64,000 nucleotides of DNA from Pyrus communis (Eukaryota > Streptophyta > Magnoliopsida > Rosales > Rosaceae), in contig NC_084811.1 of the NCBI RefSeq assembly GCF_963583255.1, forward strand, positions 19,300,088 through 19,364,087. Reading direction: 5' to 3'. Below are positions 11,127 to 22,295 of the stretch, one piece after another; the first letter of the stretch is position 1, and each line of letters begins with the position of its first letter. The notes below the pieces were generated by a model. It saw only the letters and a program-made list of their open reading frames with translations. It was not told the origin of the DNA and did no database searches. Made by a program: the position numbers and the translations under genes.

Positions 11127-13217
11127 CTCTATGCATCTCAATATAACATGTACAACTCATGGCAACCAGTACGACAGTATCAGAGTTGCCTAACACATAA
11201 ATGTAGTCATGCTATAACTCCATCGATTTAACTAATACCATAAACTCACCTGAACTTACCTGGGTGTCCTGTGTTCACCTTTGCACTTGAAAGCATTTCC
11301 AATAATTATGTGCAAGTAATATACATATGGATATACCATGATGCAATCTAATACTCAACCATGTTGTAGCATTTTCAATTATAACGGTGTGAAATGTACA
11401 ATCAATAACGCCCTCCTCCCGAACTACTTATTTTCAGGGATAATTATCCATGACAACCCAATTAACACTAATTTAACTAACTAATTCACAAAACTAAAAC
11501 TTGCCTTTACCAATTTCCTTCGCATTACTCAATTTCCCAAATAAGGCTTTTGTCTCAAATATATTATGGCTGCATCTAACGTCTCGTTAGACTGCCTACG
11601 TACCCTAAATAGGGATCAAGCCATTCGTAGTTCATATTAGTACTTCAAGCATTCACAATAATTATATGAAGGTAATATACCTAATCAATTCAAAAGTGTC
11701 GAGAGAACTCTCAATAATATGTACGATAAAAAGGAAAAGATCCACTCACTTGGAGTCCACGCTATGGTTCTCTAGCGCACGCATTGAGACGTCCTGAATG
11801 ATTGGTGCCTGTGACCAATTATCGAATCACATCTCAGAACTCTTATTAGTAGAATACGTCATTCACATAAAACACAACCTCAAAGGCATTCTAAAATAGT
11901 TTGAGACCCATTGACCACAAGTCAACAGTCGATCAAAGATCAACGGTAGGGTCTACAACCCTGTATAACTCGACTCGAAAGATCCACATGTTAGATTTCC
12001 AATCCGCAACTCCCAACGATCCACAATATGTTTCTAGAATAACATATTAAAATTTCATTACGATCCAACGGTTGGATCTCCGCCATTTGCCCAAAACCAA
12101 GTGGACGTGAACATTTATTTTACTAACTTACAAATCCAATTCGGGAAGATCCGTATGTCGGATTCCCAATCCATAAATTCCTGTGATCTTTAAATATTAC
12201 TATTATAATGTATCCAAGTTTGATGACGATCCAACGGTCAGATCGTCGATTCACATTTTCATCAAGTAACGTATCGTAACGAATTTAGGTTCCAACGATC
12301 AACCTATGTCATTCAAATAACAAAACTGAATTCAAGACATTCGACATAGCCTAAAAATAGCATTGGCGGCCCACTGGCCACGCGCCGCCTAGAATTGCCG
12401 GAAAATCCAACTATTTCCAAAAATTCTCAAACTTCACAGAAATGAAGATCTCAGTGAGTGGAGCAACTTTCATACCTGCCATGAAGTCCAAAGGTGGACG
12501 GAAGATGGTCAATTTTGCCCACAAAGCCGGTGGGTGCCTAAAACTTCCCAATGTCGATTCGTCTTCTACGGTGGTCCAACGGGGTCAAGATTGGTTGGGT
12601 TTTTCTCCTGGGATGATGGGCTACAAATCCCAAGTGGTGGCATCGGCCATCACTTTGCCGATTTGCCGGAAAATCAAAAAGAGTGGGCAGAGCACCGTTG
12701 ATTTTCGTCGACTTTCGTGGCCTCAAACCGCCACATACCGTGGTTAATCAAGGTGGTTCTTGGGTTTTGTAGAGGGGAATGAGAGCTTCAAGATGGTGGT
12801 GGTAGCGTCGAAAAACTCCACCGAAGTTGGGCAAAATCGGCCTTGGAAAATGGGAGCTTGCGGTGGGTGTGGGTGTACGGGAAGGCCACTTCCCTTTTTT
12901 TTTTTTCTTCTTTTCTTTCTTTCCTCATTTCTGATTTGGCTTCACCCCACAAAGTGGGGATTTAATTTAATGAAAACTAAACCTTGAATAACCAATTTCA
13001 AACGTCTATAACTATACAGTTATAATTCGGACTCGCAAACGGCTTTCGCCTATACGTTCGTACCAATGAGTACTACGAGGATATGCTAAAAGATATAAGT
13101 CCCACATCTCTCAAGTCGATGGTCAACGGAAGTCAAAGTCCTTGCCTCTAGGGCAATTTCGTAAATTCACGCCTTTAAAATAAAATAAAAACGTAAAATT
13201 TGGAACGGGTTGTCACA

Positions 13218-14172
13218 TTGCAAACATTTTACAGACACAAATTTTTTCGTAAGTATGTACATATTATTTTAATAATAATTTAATATTGTTTTATTTATTT
13301 TTTAAAACTTTTTTAATAATTTCTTTCAAATAGTCGCGCTCACATGTATATTTGTGTTTAACAAAAGAAATATGTTGCTGGCAAGAAAGCTCAAGAGTCA
13401 AAGACACTTCTTCACCATTCTAGTTCAATGCCTTTCTCCTATAGGGTTGAGGAGCGACGTCAAGTTAAAGTATATTAATTTTTAAATTTTGTACAATTTA
13501 TTTTTTATTATTGATTAATAACATTTTCTTAATGTTTTTTTTTTCTTCAGGAGGGTTATAAGTTCCCAGAGCTCGACATGTTCAATGACGTTTATGTTCG
13601 ACCCAGCGATGAGACCACTGAGCAGTTCCATGTAAGTATTTGTAATTGTTATTATTATTATATTTATGTATTGTTCAAATATTAATTACAATTTTTTATT
13701 ATATATTAAATGTTTTTTCTTTATTATTACAGGCCGCTATGGTGGAGAATAGCATCATTGCAACTTTTCCTGGAGACCCCGATCAAGGACGTCACTGTAC
13801 CCGAGGATGCAGATCTTCAGATCCTGACTGAGACCTTGTATCAAACGCTCGGTCGTTGTCATGGCAAGGTTGTTCAGGGTATGGGGAAAGCGTTGGTTGT
13901 GAAACGGGTGCCTCCTCATCTTCCACATCAACCATAGTATAGGTCGTCCTCATGACAGAGGAAGTGGCAACCTGAAAGATAAGATTGCAGCTCAGGAAGC
14001 CCAGATTGCAACTTAGATTGCGGCCCAAGATGAGAAGATGAACATGATCTTATAGGCCTTCCAAATGTCCAACCTCCAAATCCCGATGTCAGCACCTGAT
14101 CCTGTTCCACCTTCGACATCCCAACCACATCCCAACCACTTTGCCCAGCCAATACCCAGTAGCCTGATGCAT
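13218..14172 (+). pseudogene. 3' part of the Transposase_24-like gene
   Basis: Reading resumes just after the solo LTR. A segment at 13555-13631 (FPELDMFNDVYVRPSDETTE) ends in a plausible donor (catgtaagt). It is followed by an intron with acceptor ttacag at ~13732, then AAMVENSIIATFPGDPDQGR, a stop or frameshift, a LGRCHGKVVQGMGKALV stretch, and a C-terminal Gln/Met-rich tail near 14000-14160. The R-P-S-D-E-T and LG-H-G-V-x-G-MGKAL blocks are typical of plant CACTA Transposase_24 C-termini. An in-frame TGA after SSDPD and later stops make it a pseudogene. Confidence 0.65.
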
Positions 14173-14354
14173 TAAACACGGACGACTATTTATTTAATTT
14201 TTTCTTTTTTGTTCGGACATCTTGTACGTACATTTTTATATATTTATAATTAAATGTTTTTTCATGGTTGATTAATTATTATTGTTTATAATTTAATTAA
14301 AATATTTGTAGAAATTAAATAAAAAATATTTTGTCAAGAAAAAAGAAAAAAAAA

Positions 14355-14628
14355 TGAAGAAGGGTTTGCGCAACGACGACAATAACCTGTGTCGCGCAAA
14401 AGGTCTTTGCACGACGACAACAACCTATGTCATGCACCTATCTTCGCGCGACAACGAGAGCTCGATATGTACGCAGATTACGCCATCGTCGCACAAATCC
14501 TGCTTTCACGACCTTTGCACAACGGTCTCCGCACGACGAAGTTTTCATTGGACTAATTCTCATGCAATTTTTTTTATCTTTGCGCGACGAACTATACTTC
14601 GTCGCGCAAACTGTAATTTGTTCTAGTG
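14355..14628. repeat. Right subterminal repeats and terminal inverted repeat of the CACTA element
   Basis: Many gcgcgacga / tcgtcgcgc units, several as inverted pairs, lead to the terminal ...TTCTAGTG. They match the left-end arrays in motif and spacing style. Confidence 0.7.
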
Positions 14629-14631
14629 CAG

Positions 14632-15195
14632 GGAAGAAGCATATATAGCCTTGGATCATGTCAATAGTATGATCAAACCATTCCAGAAAGCGACTCTCTC
14701 CAAGGTTGAATCAAGAATCAAACTTTGCTCTAATATGAAGTTAAACAACGTATTTTAAAATTATAAATAAGAAACAACCCTAACTAAATAAAAAAAGTAA
14801 ACATTAATTTCTTATATGGACACTTTATTACTCAGAAGGTAAGAAATAAAATACAATCGCAAATTTACTAATCTCGAAGACATAAATTAACAGTAGAAAC
14901 AAAAATGGTGTGTATGGATTTCATTTGGACCGTGCTAAAACCAACCAAGAGGCCACAACCCATGGTTCTCAACCACGCACCCCCAGTCCAGTCATATGCC
15001 CTGCCCATTATTAAAAAAGAAAATGAAATAAAAAATAAAAAAAAATGTGGTTTCGTCCCTTACTAGTCGTTTTCTTTTTCGTTTTTTTCTTTTTGACTAG
15101 CCGTGTCGTGTTCTTTAATTTCCGAAATTAGCACCTTCAAAATGCTCGACCAATAAAATAATAAAGCACTTTGAAAATGCAAAGCACCTGCAGTG
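14632..15195. other. Intergenic sequence upstream of the small gene
   Basis: AT-rich, with no gene-like frame. The last ~100 bases form the probable promoter of the gene at 15349. Confidence 0.5.
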
Positions 15196-15203
15196 TATAT
15201 AAA
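15196..15203 (+). promoter_or_regulatory. TATA box of the small plant gene
   Basis: TATATAAA lies ~150 bp before the ATG at 15349. A C/T-rich stretch (15298-15348) follows, as in many plant 5' untranslated leaders. Confidence 0.6.
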
Positions 15204-15348
15204 CTAAAGTATTAGGTACCCAAAGGCACATGTGATCTACTCTTTTTCTCCAAAGTCCCCAAAGTCCACCAAGCCAACATCTTCATATAAACACCTTCTA
15301 ACCCCCACCCCCTCCCCACCTCTTTCTCCCTGCAGCTTCCTACTTTTC

Positions 15349-15564
15349 ATGGCTGGCCTTCAATACAACTTCTTTCCCACTGACTTCCTCTACCCTCGTA
15401 CTTCTCAGTTGCGGGCCTTAGAGCCAACTAACAAAGCTACTGTCCTTCCCCTCAAAACCACCAAAACCGATCATGTAGCCGATGACCTCGAGCAGCTCAA
15501 GATTCAACACCGTGGAGTTCAAGTTGTCAAGATTTCAAAATCTCCTCCTTCCATGCATGGTTGA
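15349..15564 (+). CDS. Small conserved-type plant protein, unknown function (71 aa)
   Basis: The frame starts at ATG 15349 in a good context (cttttcATGGCT). It encodes a 71-residue protein that opens MAGLQYNFFPTDFLYPR and ends SKSPPSMHG. I recall short plant proteins of about this size that open with a MAGLQYNFFPTDFFYPR-like block; their role is unknown to me. A longer in-frame upstream start at 15232 exists, but 15232-15348 is C/T-rich leader, so I prefer the inner ATG. There is no signal peptide, transmembrane segment or known domain. The charged middle (TTKTDHVADDLEQLK) may be disordered. It has its own TATA box and no obvious lesion, making it the only intact non-transposon gene I see here. 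The frame may instead continue by splicing into the overlapping frame at 15482-15721. Confidence 0.65.
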   Translation: MAGLQYNFFPTDFLYPRTSQLRALEPTNKATVLPLKTTKTDHVADDLEQLKIQHRGVQVVKISKSPPSMHG

Positions 15565-15721
15565 ATATGAAGGACTCACCCGGTTTGTGAATGCTGACAC
15601 TCTTAGGGTTTCTGACGCTTGTGAAGATCAAGATCATGAACTTGAGGATCTGGTTATTTATGGGGTTCAATTTTTTACCCCCGCTAATATTTATTACTTT
15701 GCTTCCATGTCAGCACCATGA

Positions 15722-16757
15722 TGTATCACATACATAGTCTCGCTATGTATCGTCCACAACATATGTATGTTCAGATTATTGTTAATGTACGAAGATATTG
15801 GGCGATATGTGATGCATGTTTCTTATATCTTTTCGCTTATTTTACTCAGTAACTACAATCTAAGTAATTCAAACTTTGCAGATTTTAAGGCCTGCGTTTA
15901 GTTTCCACCAATATACCAAACAAGATATATATGTAATTTCTGCTATTGAGGATTGAAAGAGAATCTTTTGTTCCCCAAAACTTATATTGAAAAAATTATA
16001 CTAAAGGTTAAATTGTAAGATATTTTGTTCTTGCACACTTGTTCATAGCAAGAAATAATTAAATTTCACCTAGCACCAAATGGTTGGTCAAGGCTAGGAG
16101 CACAAACAAATAATTGCAACCAAATATTTGATTGAGTTTTTAGGCATCTATTTCATGCTCACTTTTCTTTTCATTGAGGATTCAGCCAGATACAACAAAG
16201 TTTTTTTTGTAAAATTAAAACATATAACATATTAAGATTTATTCTTATCAATTATTTAATACTTCAAAATCTTAGTAATGAAATGTAAAACAAAGGGTAT
16301 TTTGACACCTTCATGCAGCCAGCAGAAATGGAAAGTCAAGGCTTTCGATTATGAGAATGGCTACAATTACGAACAATATATTCGAGAAAGGGGGTAACAA
16401 AGAACCTCCCATTTGATCAAATTTTAAAAATAAAAAGGTAAGCTAACAATCTCTCTTTAAACTGTATCACGTATAATCAAGTAACTTAAATGACGAAAAA
16501 ATAAAAAATATATTTTTGAATCTAACACTATTGAACTTAGCAGTTTTTAATATTATTCGACGACTAACTCATCGCATTATTCATAGAAAATAAAAAGAAT
16601 AAACATATATATAATTTATGTGGGCATCGTGCAGCCGTCCAAATTAGCGGTGAAAATTGGTGTAGGCAGGGGTCATTGCTGGACCACATGTGGAAATAAT
16701 TTAAAACATGGGGGAGTGATGTAATACAGAATAAAATAGGGTTTTGTGGTGCTTTCA
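15722..16757. other. Intergenic, nothing recognised
   Basis: AT-rich sequence. It probably includes the 3' untranslated region of the small gene (to ~15850). The minus frame at 16564-16758 resembles no family. Confidence 0.5.
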
Positions 16758-16954
16758 TGATCCTCGCCGGATGCTTTTTGTGGGAATCTCTGAGATCAAG
16801 TAATCATGTATGTTCATTATATATCGTACTATTATAAATTATTTAAAATTGAATATAAATAGTACCTAACGAAAAATGATCGTACAATGTACGATGAACA
16901 GACATGATTGCTTGATCCCTGAGATCCTCACAAAAGGGATTCGGCAAGGATCCT
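16758..16954. mobile_element. MITE copy 1 (GATCCTCGCCGG family)
   Basis: A ~197 bp near-palindrome starts gatcctcgccggatgc and ends in a degraded complement (ggattcggcaaggatc). The interior carries atatatcgta and its complement around a central aaattattta. It is more diverged than its neighbour at 16991. Confidence 0.65.
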
Positions 16955-16990
16955 AATCCCTTTCACTATTCCAAAACAAAATATTTTCCA

Positions 16991-17204
16991 GGAGGATCCT
17001 CGCCGGATCCTCTTTGTGAGGATATAGGGATCTTTCAATCACACTCGTTCATCATATATCGTATATTTAGAAATCATTGTAAATTTTTTATTTAAAATTG
17101 AATGTAAACAGTATCTGACGAAAACTGACCGTATGATATACGATAAACAAATGTGATTGGAGGATTCCCGAAATCCTCACAAAGAGAATCCGGCGAGAAT
17201 CCTC
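16991..17204. mobile_element. MITE copy 2 (same family, adjacent)
   Basis: A ~214 bp palindromic element opens ggaggatcctcgccggatcc and closes with aatccggcgagaatcctc. Subterminal ttgtgaggat and atcctcacaa mirror each other, as do the inner atatatcgtatat and gatatacgat. An AAATATTT-like string flanks both sides. It has no coding capacity. Confidence 0.7.
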
Positions 17205-18127
17205 TCTCAAATATTTGCATATGTGTTTCTGTCTCATTTCATTAAAAAAAATGAATTTCTGTTCAAAGTTGAAAGTTTAAACTTTCCAATTTATTTGACT
17301 TGCCCTAGAGAACACAGCATAGACCAATGTGCCATGGCGTGCAGTCCACGGTGTCCGTTTGGCATCGGCACCTACCCGAAATATGCGAATATGCCGTTGA
17401 GAGAGAACTCAAACAGTCTGCATGCACCATGCCAAAGAGTCTTCTTTCCTCTTCTTTTAAATTGTTAGTACTAGCATACGCCCAATTATTTTCTCTAGAC
17501 ATTAATGTCTAAGAAAAGTTGTGATTATTTACTGTTGGATCTTAATTTAACAATACATGATCTTTAACTATTGTTATTCAATATGATCTTCTGTTGATGA
17601 ATTATGATTAAACAGTGCATGGTCACGATTTACTTAGACCCTAAAGTTTAGAAAAACGGGACTCCTAGCATGCTAAACACTTTGCTCTTAGGTCATCCTG
17701 CATGCCTTAAAATATATGTTTGTTTACATATTTGATATATGTTTGTTTAATTATTTAATATCGAGTCATGATGCATGCTTTGAAATATATATATATATAT
17801 ATATATATATGTTTGTTTTCTTTTTAGTGCCAAAACAGAATCTGTACTTCTTTTAAATAATGGAAATTGATGTACGAATCTCATCACGAGTTTTTCATTT
17901 TGTAATGTCAACTCATCACAACCTATTCCGGCACACCAAATTAGATGGAGGGCTAAGGGAAGGTAACTGTGCATCTTTATATGCATATTCTTATTTATCA
18001 ATTATATGCATATATTTATTGATGAAGCATATAAGATAGAACCGTACGTATCCCCATTAATTTATCAATTCACAAGAGACTTCTTTCATGAAGTAAACTT
18101 CCAACAGCAGAAAACTAAAGAATAACT
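17205..18127. other. Intergenic, nothing recognised
   Basis: Short frames at 17157-17512 on both strands overlap each other and resemble nothing. An (AT)n tract lies at 17784-17811. Confidence 0.5.
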
Positions 18128-18225
18128 GTTTTCACCGAAATACCAGTCAACTGAAGGAAAAGAAAATTTTCCAATTACAATTAATTAGAAAAAAAGTTTC
18201 GGTTAAGTAGTATTTCGGTGAAAAC
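18128..18225. repeat. 98 bp unit with perfect 16 bp inverted ends
   Basis: GTTTTCACCGAAATAC (18128-18143) and its exact complement GTATTTCGGTGAAAAC (18210-18225) bound 66 bp. The right end is followed by caatcgggagg, which recurs at ~18318. It may be a minimal MITE or a stem-loop; it matches no family I know. Confidence 0.6.
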
Positions 18226-18496
18226 AATCGGGAGGTCATCTTCGAAAGAGGAATAACAAGATTACAGTTCAAGTGGGTTGAGAAACTTTTTCTTAATTGT
18301 TTGGACAGATTTTGCAAACAATCGGGAGGACTAAACCATGAAACTCTAAAAATTAAAGTATAAAAACCCAACTATTGTATTGAAACTTTGATTAGACGAC
18401 CCCAAGATGTTCAAAGATTCAATCATTCCAAGAAAGCATCTAGGTCCTCCAAGGAATCCAATCTGATTTTGAACAATATTAATCAAGTTAAGTAAA

Positions 18497-19730
18497 GGGT
18501 AAATTACATTTTACCACTTCAGGTTTGAGGTCTATTACAATCTTATACAACATCTTCAAGACATTTCACTTTCATACATCAAATACTATTTTATTTCAAT
18601 ATAACACATCTGTTACATTTTCCATTCATTGATCCGTTAAGAGCTGACGTGGCTGTCAAATTTGTGCCACGTGACAAAAAAAAAAAAAAAACATTTATGA
18701 ATTTAAAATATAATAATTTACTCTATTTATAAAAATAAAAAATAATAATAAAAAAAATTAAAAAAAACAAACTAGAAACCCATTCCCCTTCCCCTTCCCC
18801 GCAACCCCCCAAACCAAACCCTAAATCTCATGTCTTCTCCGATCCACTCTTCCCTCTTCACCTCCCTCACCCACTTCGCCTTCCCTACCCAAGCTACCCC
18901 TTCTTCCGTCACCAACCCCGTCCATCAACCCCCGGATCCTCTCTACCTTCACCTTCGACAACACACTACAGCCATCACGAAGCCTCGATCTTCAACAATC
19001 CCTGAGTTCAACAACACATTAAAGCCCCACGAAGCCCCGAAATCAACAACTTTGCTCCAGCCCCATGTTTTTCTTCTACAATCCGAGGTGAACACGACCT
19101 TCGCGGTTTTTGGATCTGAAGTTGCCAGCGAGAAAACTTTCGTTGTTCACCAGCCGACGATGAACATGAACCCATAAACCCAGAAAAAGCAATTGTTCTT
19201 ATGTTAGGAACATCCCAGAAAATTTCCAAAAGAGATTTCAATAAATGTAACCTCTTTTACTTTTTCTATTAGGGTTGGGTGCAAGTTGATCTGGGGAGAG
19301 AGAAGGGAGGAAAGGTGAAGAGAGTGGAGGAGAGGGAGAAGTGGCTTGAGGAGGTGAAGAGGGAAGAGTGGATCAAAGAAGACATAAGATTTAGGGCTTG
19401 GGTTGGGGGGTTGGGGGGTTACGGGGGTTGCGGGGAAGGGGAATGGGTTTCAAGTTTCTTTTCTTTTCTTTTTTTAATCAAGTAAATTATTATATTTTAA
19501 ATTCATAAAAAAAAATAAAAATTAATTGCCATGTAGCACAAATTTGACAACCACATCAGCAAAAATGTGGCAGTCGCATCAGCTCTTAACAGATCAATGG
19601 ATGGAAAATGTAACAGATGTATTATATTGAAATAAAATAGTACTTGAGGTATGAAAGTGAAATGTTTTGAAGATGTTGTATAAGGTTACAATAGACCTCA
19701 AACTTAAGGTGGTAAAGTGCAATTTACCCT
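18497..19730. mobile_element. Mutator-like foldback element with ~380 bp inverted arms
   Basis: The element starts GGGTAAATTACATTTTACCA and ends in the near-complement (gtgcaatttaccct). The inverted arms extend inwards to about 18880 and 19330. They include the mirrored aaatttgtgcca, the C-rich ccccttccccgcaacc and the G-rich ggttgcggggaagg segments. Flanks share aagtta but not a clean 9 bp duplication. The unpaired middle holds an open frame (18830-19177, 115 codons, Pro/Ser/Thr-rich, MSSPIHSSLFTSLTHFAF at the start) with no recognised domain. It could be captured DNA. Assignment to MULEs rests on the long inverted arms and GGGTAAATT terminus. Confidence 0.65.
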
Positions 19731-20115
19731 AAGTTATAAAACCATGATTTATTTAGTAAAAAAAGTAAAGCTTTGGTTTCACTTTTACTCCTTCAATAAA
19801 CAAATGGCTCAACATTTAACACTCATTTTCTTTATCTAGCCATTTTTGTAAAGGAAAACTAATGAAAAGAGCTTGAAAACTTTGAGTTTTAATGATAAGG
19901 ACAAAATACAAGGTAAAGTGAATAGTACCATGATTGACTTTTTAGTGTAAAAATGTGGTTTTTTTTTTGTTAAAGTGAACAGTACCGTGGGCTTTTCGTT
20001 AAAACTTCATTTTTGTAATGCTTTCAGATCTGGCTATGGCTCTCCAAGGAAGTGAGATAGTAGTTTCAGCAAATTTTAGGTTTGTTATTTCTTCTGCATG
20101 AATATTTTGTTGTTA

Positions 20116-20285
20116 TTTTTTTTTTTTCCGAACAAATGATATTATTTACACTAAAGGTTAAGAGAATGAGCTAAACCTCATAATGAGCTAGTAATAATGT
20201 AGTTCAAATTTGCATTTGACAAGAATTGAACCTACGACTTCTCACTTATAAGTAAAAAGAATAGGACTAGACCGTAGTACTAAGT
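20116..20285 (-). mobile_element. SINE-like element
   Basis: Read on the minus strand it has a box B-like ggttcaattc near 20230. It continues to ...tagtgtaaataatatcatt and ends in an A-rich tail (20116-20127 as T on the plus strand). The same layout recurs in the two plus-strand copies near 21.2 and 21.6 kb. Confidence 0.55.
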
Positions 20286-21172
20286 AGCCTTAAGAATAAA
20301 TCCTTACGAATTTCAACCGTTAGATTAATCTAATGGTTTGCAATCAGTTTGTCTTTCACAGCACCTTAAAAAGTGGTCCTTAGGTGAGCATCACTTGTAC
20401 ATTCTTATTGTAATTAGTTTTCATTTTCCATTTTTCTGTTAGAGATAGATGGAAAAGATATATGAAGAAGGTGAAGAAATGTATATGGAGATAGATTTTG
20501 GACCCCCCATTGGAATCAACATTCCAAGCATTCCTCGTTGGATCAATGCTATATTACATATGTGTAGACTGGATGTTGATTCGGATCCTATTCGAATTTG
20601 ATGTAATTGTCAAGACTTTTAATACGATTATCCGAAACATCTTATTTAATTTTCATATTATTTTGAAAACAAACTTATACCTTATTTTCTTCTTAGGGCA
20701 ATATGAAAATTTCTAACTGAAAATAGTTCAGTATAATAAAAGAACAAAGTACTAATGATAAATTCATGTTTTTCCAGGTCTTGAAATAGATCTAATAAGG
20801 ATTGGTTCGATCTTAATCTGATGCTTATCGAAAATGGATCTACAAGTCAGATATGATGATCTGACTATGAAAATCGGATTTGGATATCAATCAAGGTTGA
20901 TCTAGTTTGAATTCGATTCGTTTATAGGTCTGCATATGTGTTATCATCATGGCAATTTTATTTTCTTGAGTAGTCAAGTATAGTAAAGCAGGGTAGATAA
21001 TCCAAGTTCATTTTTCTAATTCAAAACAATATTTGTCATGATCCACATATAATCAAATTTATTTGTAATCAGATTATCAGATTCGGATCTTGTGAAGAAT
21101 ACTTGGGTTGAAAGTCTTGATCGATCCATATCGAATTTGGATCAAATCTGGATTAAAATCTGATCCATTAAC

Positions 21173-21310
21173 AAGTCTAGTCTAGTGGTATTCCTTTCTT
21201 GTAAGTGAGAGATTTAGGATTGACTTATATGAAGGGCGAGTTTGACATTAAATTATTGTTACATGTCTATTATAGCTCAACCCTAATCTTTTAGACCTTG
21301 ATGTATAAAA
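21173..21310 (+). mobile_element. SINE-like element, diverged copy
   Basis: It opens tctagtggtattcctttctt, then gtaagtgagagatttaggattgac (degraded box B), gaagggcgagtttgacat and tagctcaaccctaatc. These follow the same order as the other two copies. No clear A-rich tail. Confidence 0.45.
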
Positions 21311-21569
21311 TGGTTGTATAACATATCTAAAAAGAATTCATTTAAAAAGACCAACAGATTCCCTAAAGTAATCCAAGTAAATACCGTTATACAAGATTAA
21401 GACCGTTAAGATAACGAGTATGATACGAAAACGATACAAATATGACCTATTTATCAGATTGTTAAGAATACTCGCAAGGACATATAAGAAGTCTCCTCTT
21501 ATTGCTAATTGATTTTAGATGAATCCTCAAATTTCATCATAACAACTACTAGAGTGTAAGTCATTCAGT

Positions 21570-21725
21570 ACAACGGTTTTATAGTATCCCTCTTTGCTTA
21601 GAAATGAGAGATCTTAGGTTTGAATCTTGTGGAAGGCGAATTTGATACCAAATTAGGTTGCCCATTTAGTGACTTAGCCGAACTCTCCCTCCCTCTAATG
21701 TTAAATAAAAAAATAAAAATAAAAA
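21570..21725 (+). mobile_element. SINE-like element
   Basis: A box B-like aggtttgaatcttg (~21612) is followed by gaaggcgaatttgatacc, gcccatttagtgacttagcc and an A-rich tail at 21708-21725. It matches the copies at 20116 and 21173 in order and spacing. Confidence 0.55.
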
Positions 21726-22295
21726 CCTAGAGTGTATTGGGCACGTGTTAGCATGTACTCTCTAGTAATTTGGAAAACTTTTCCCTCTTAGTTTGGGTTT
21801 TATTTCTCTTTGAGGTTGACGGAAATATATAGGAGAGAAGGGATGGATAAAGAGATGATGTGAATGTGTAAAAAGTACCAAAGTCATCAAACAAACTCTT
21901 AATTTTGCGATTCGAGCAATATGTAAGAGTGCACAATACTTTGTTGTAGTATTACTAATTTTATTTTGTGCTTTTGGTTTGTTTTGAAGAGCTGTCGAGA
22001 GATACTGTCAGAATTTTTTGCAATTGAAATTGCGCTTTGGAGCTACTATGGTATGATATGTAAATATACATATATATTCTTTTATTTTTAATTTTTTGGC
22101 TTGACGTGTAATGATCGGGACCATTGATTTTTAAAGTCCTATTTCAAGAATCATTCCTACAAAAATCAGCCAAATGAAACATTGTTTTGCCACTTATTGA
22201 GAGGGTTATGGAAGAAGTTCACAAGTATGATGAATGGATTGAGTGAATCTCATTTATTGTACTCTCCGATCAATTTGAGTAATCAATTTTGCTTT

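Larger units (their letters stand above)
9831..13217. mobile_element. Solo LTR, 3,387 bp, inserted in the CACTA element
   Basis: It begins TGACACACCCCGACC and ends GGAACGGGTTGTCACA, a TG...CA structure with imperfect inverted termini. Perfect 5 bp duplications TTGCA flank it. No primer-binding site, polypurine tract or polyprotein gene lies inside, and I see no internal copy of the ends, so it is best read as a solo LTR left by LTR-LTR recombination. A 3.4 kb LTR with a TGxxAC-ACCC-type end suggests a large Ty3/gypsy chromovirus (Tekay-like), but that is inference. Frames such as 12442-12747 inside it are incidental. Inside are a 346 bp tandem duplication and a (TA)n tract at 10241-10268. Confidence 0.75.
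6480..14628 (+). mobile_element. Degenerate CACTA (En/Spm-type) transposon, split by a solo LTR
   Basis: The right end is ...TTCTAGTG at 14628; its complement begins CACTAGAACAAATTACAG. The left end at 6480 begins CATTAGTACAAAG, a one-base decayed version. Both ends continue into matching GC-richer subterminal arrays rich in TTGCGCGACGAAG-like units (6500-6900 and 14355-14620). Flanking triplets are cat and cag, so the 3 bp target duplication is imperfect. Inside lie a transposase-associated domain and a Transposase_24-like gene, but no TNP2 catalytic region. About 4.76 kb remains once the inserted solo LTR is removed. Probably non-autonomous. Confidence 0.8.

Noticed and set aside
10719..12987. 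Several ORFs of 60-100 codons (10719-11027, 12442-12747, 12760-12987)
   Set aside because: All lie inside the solo LTR, mostly over its tandem repeat or GC-richer right half, with no homology and no shared start context.
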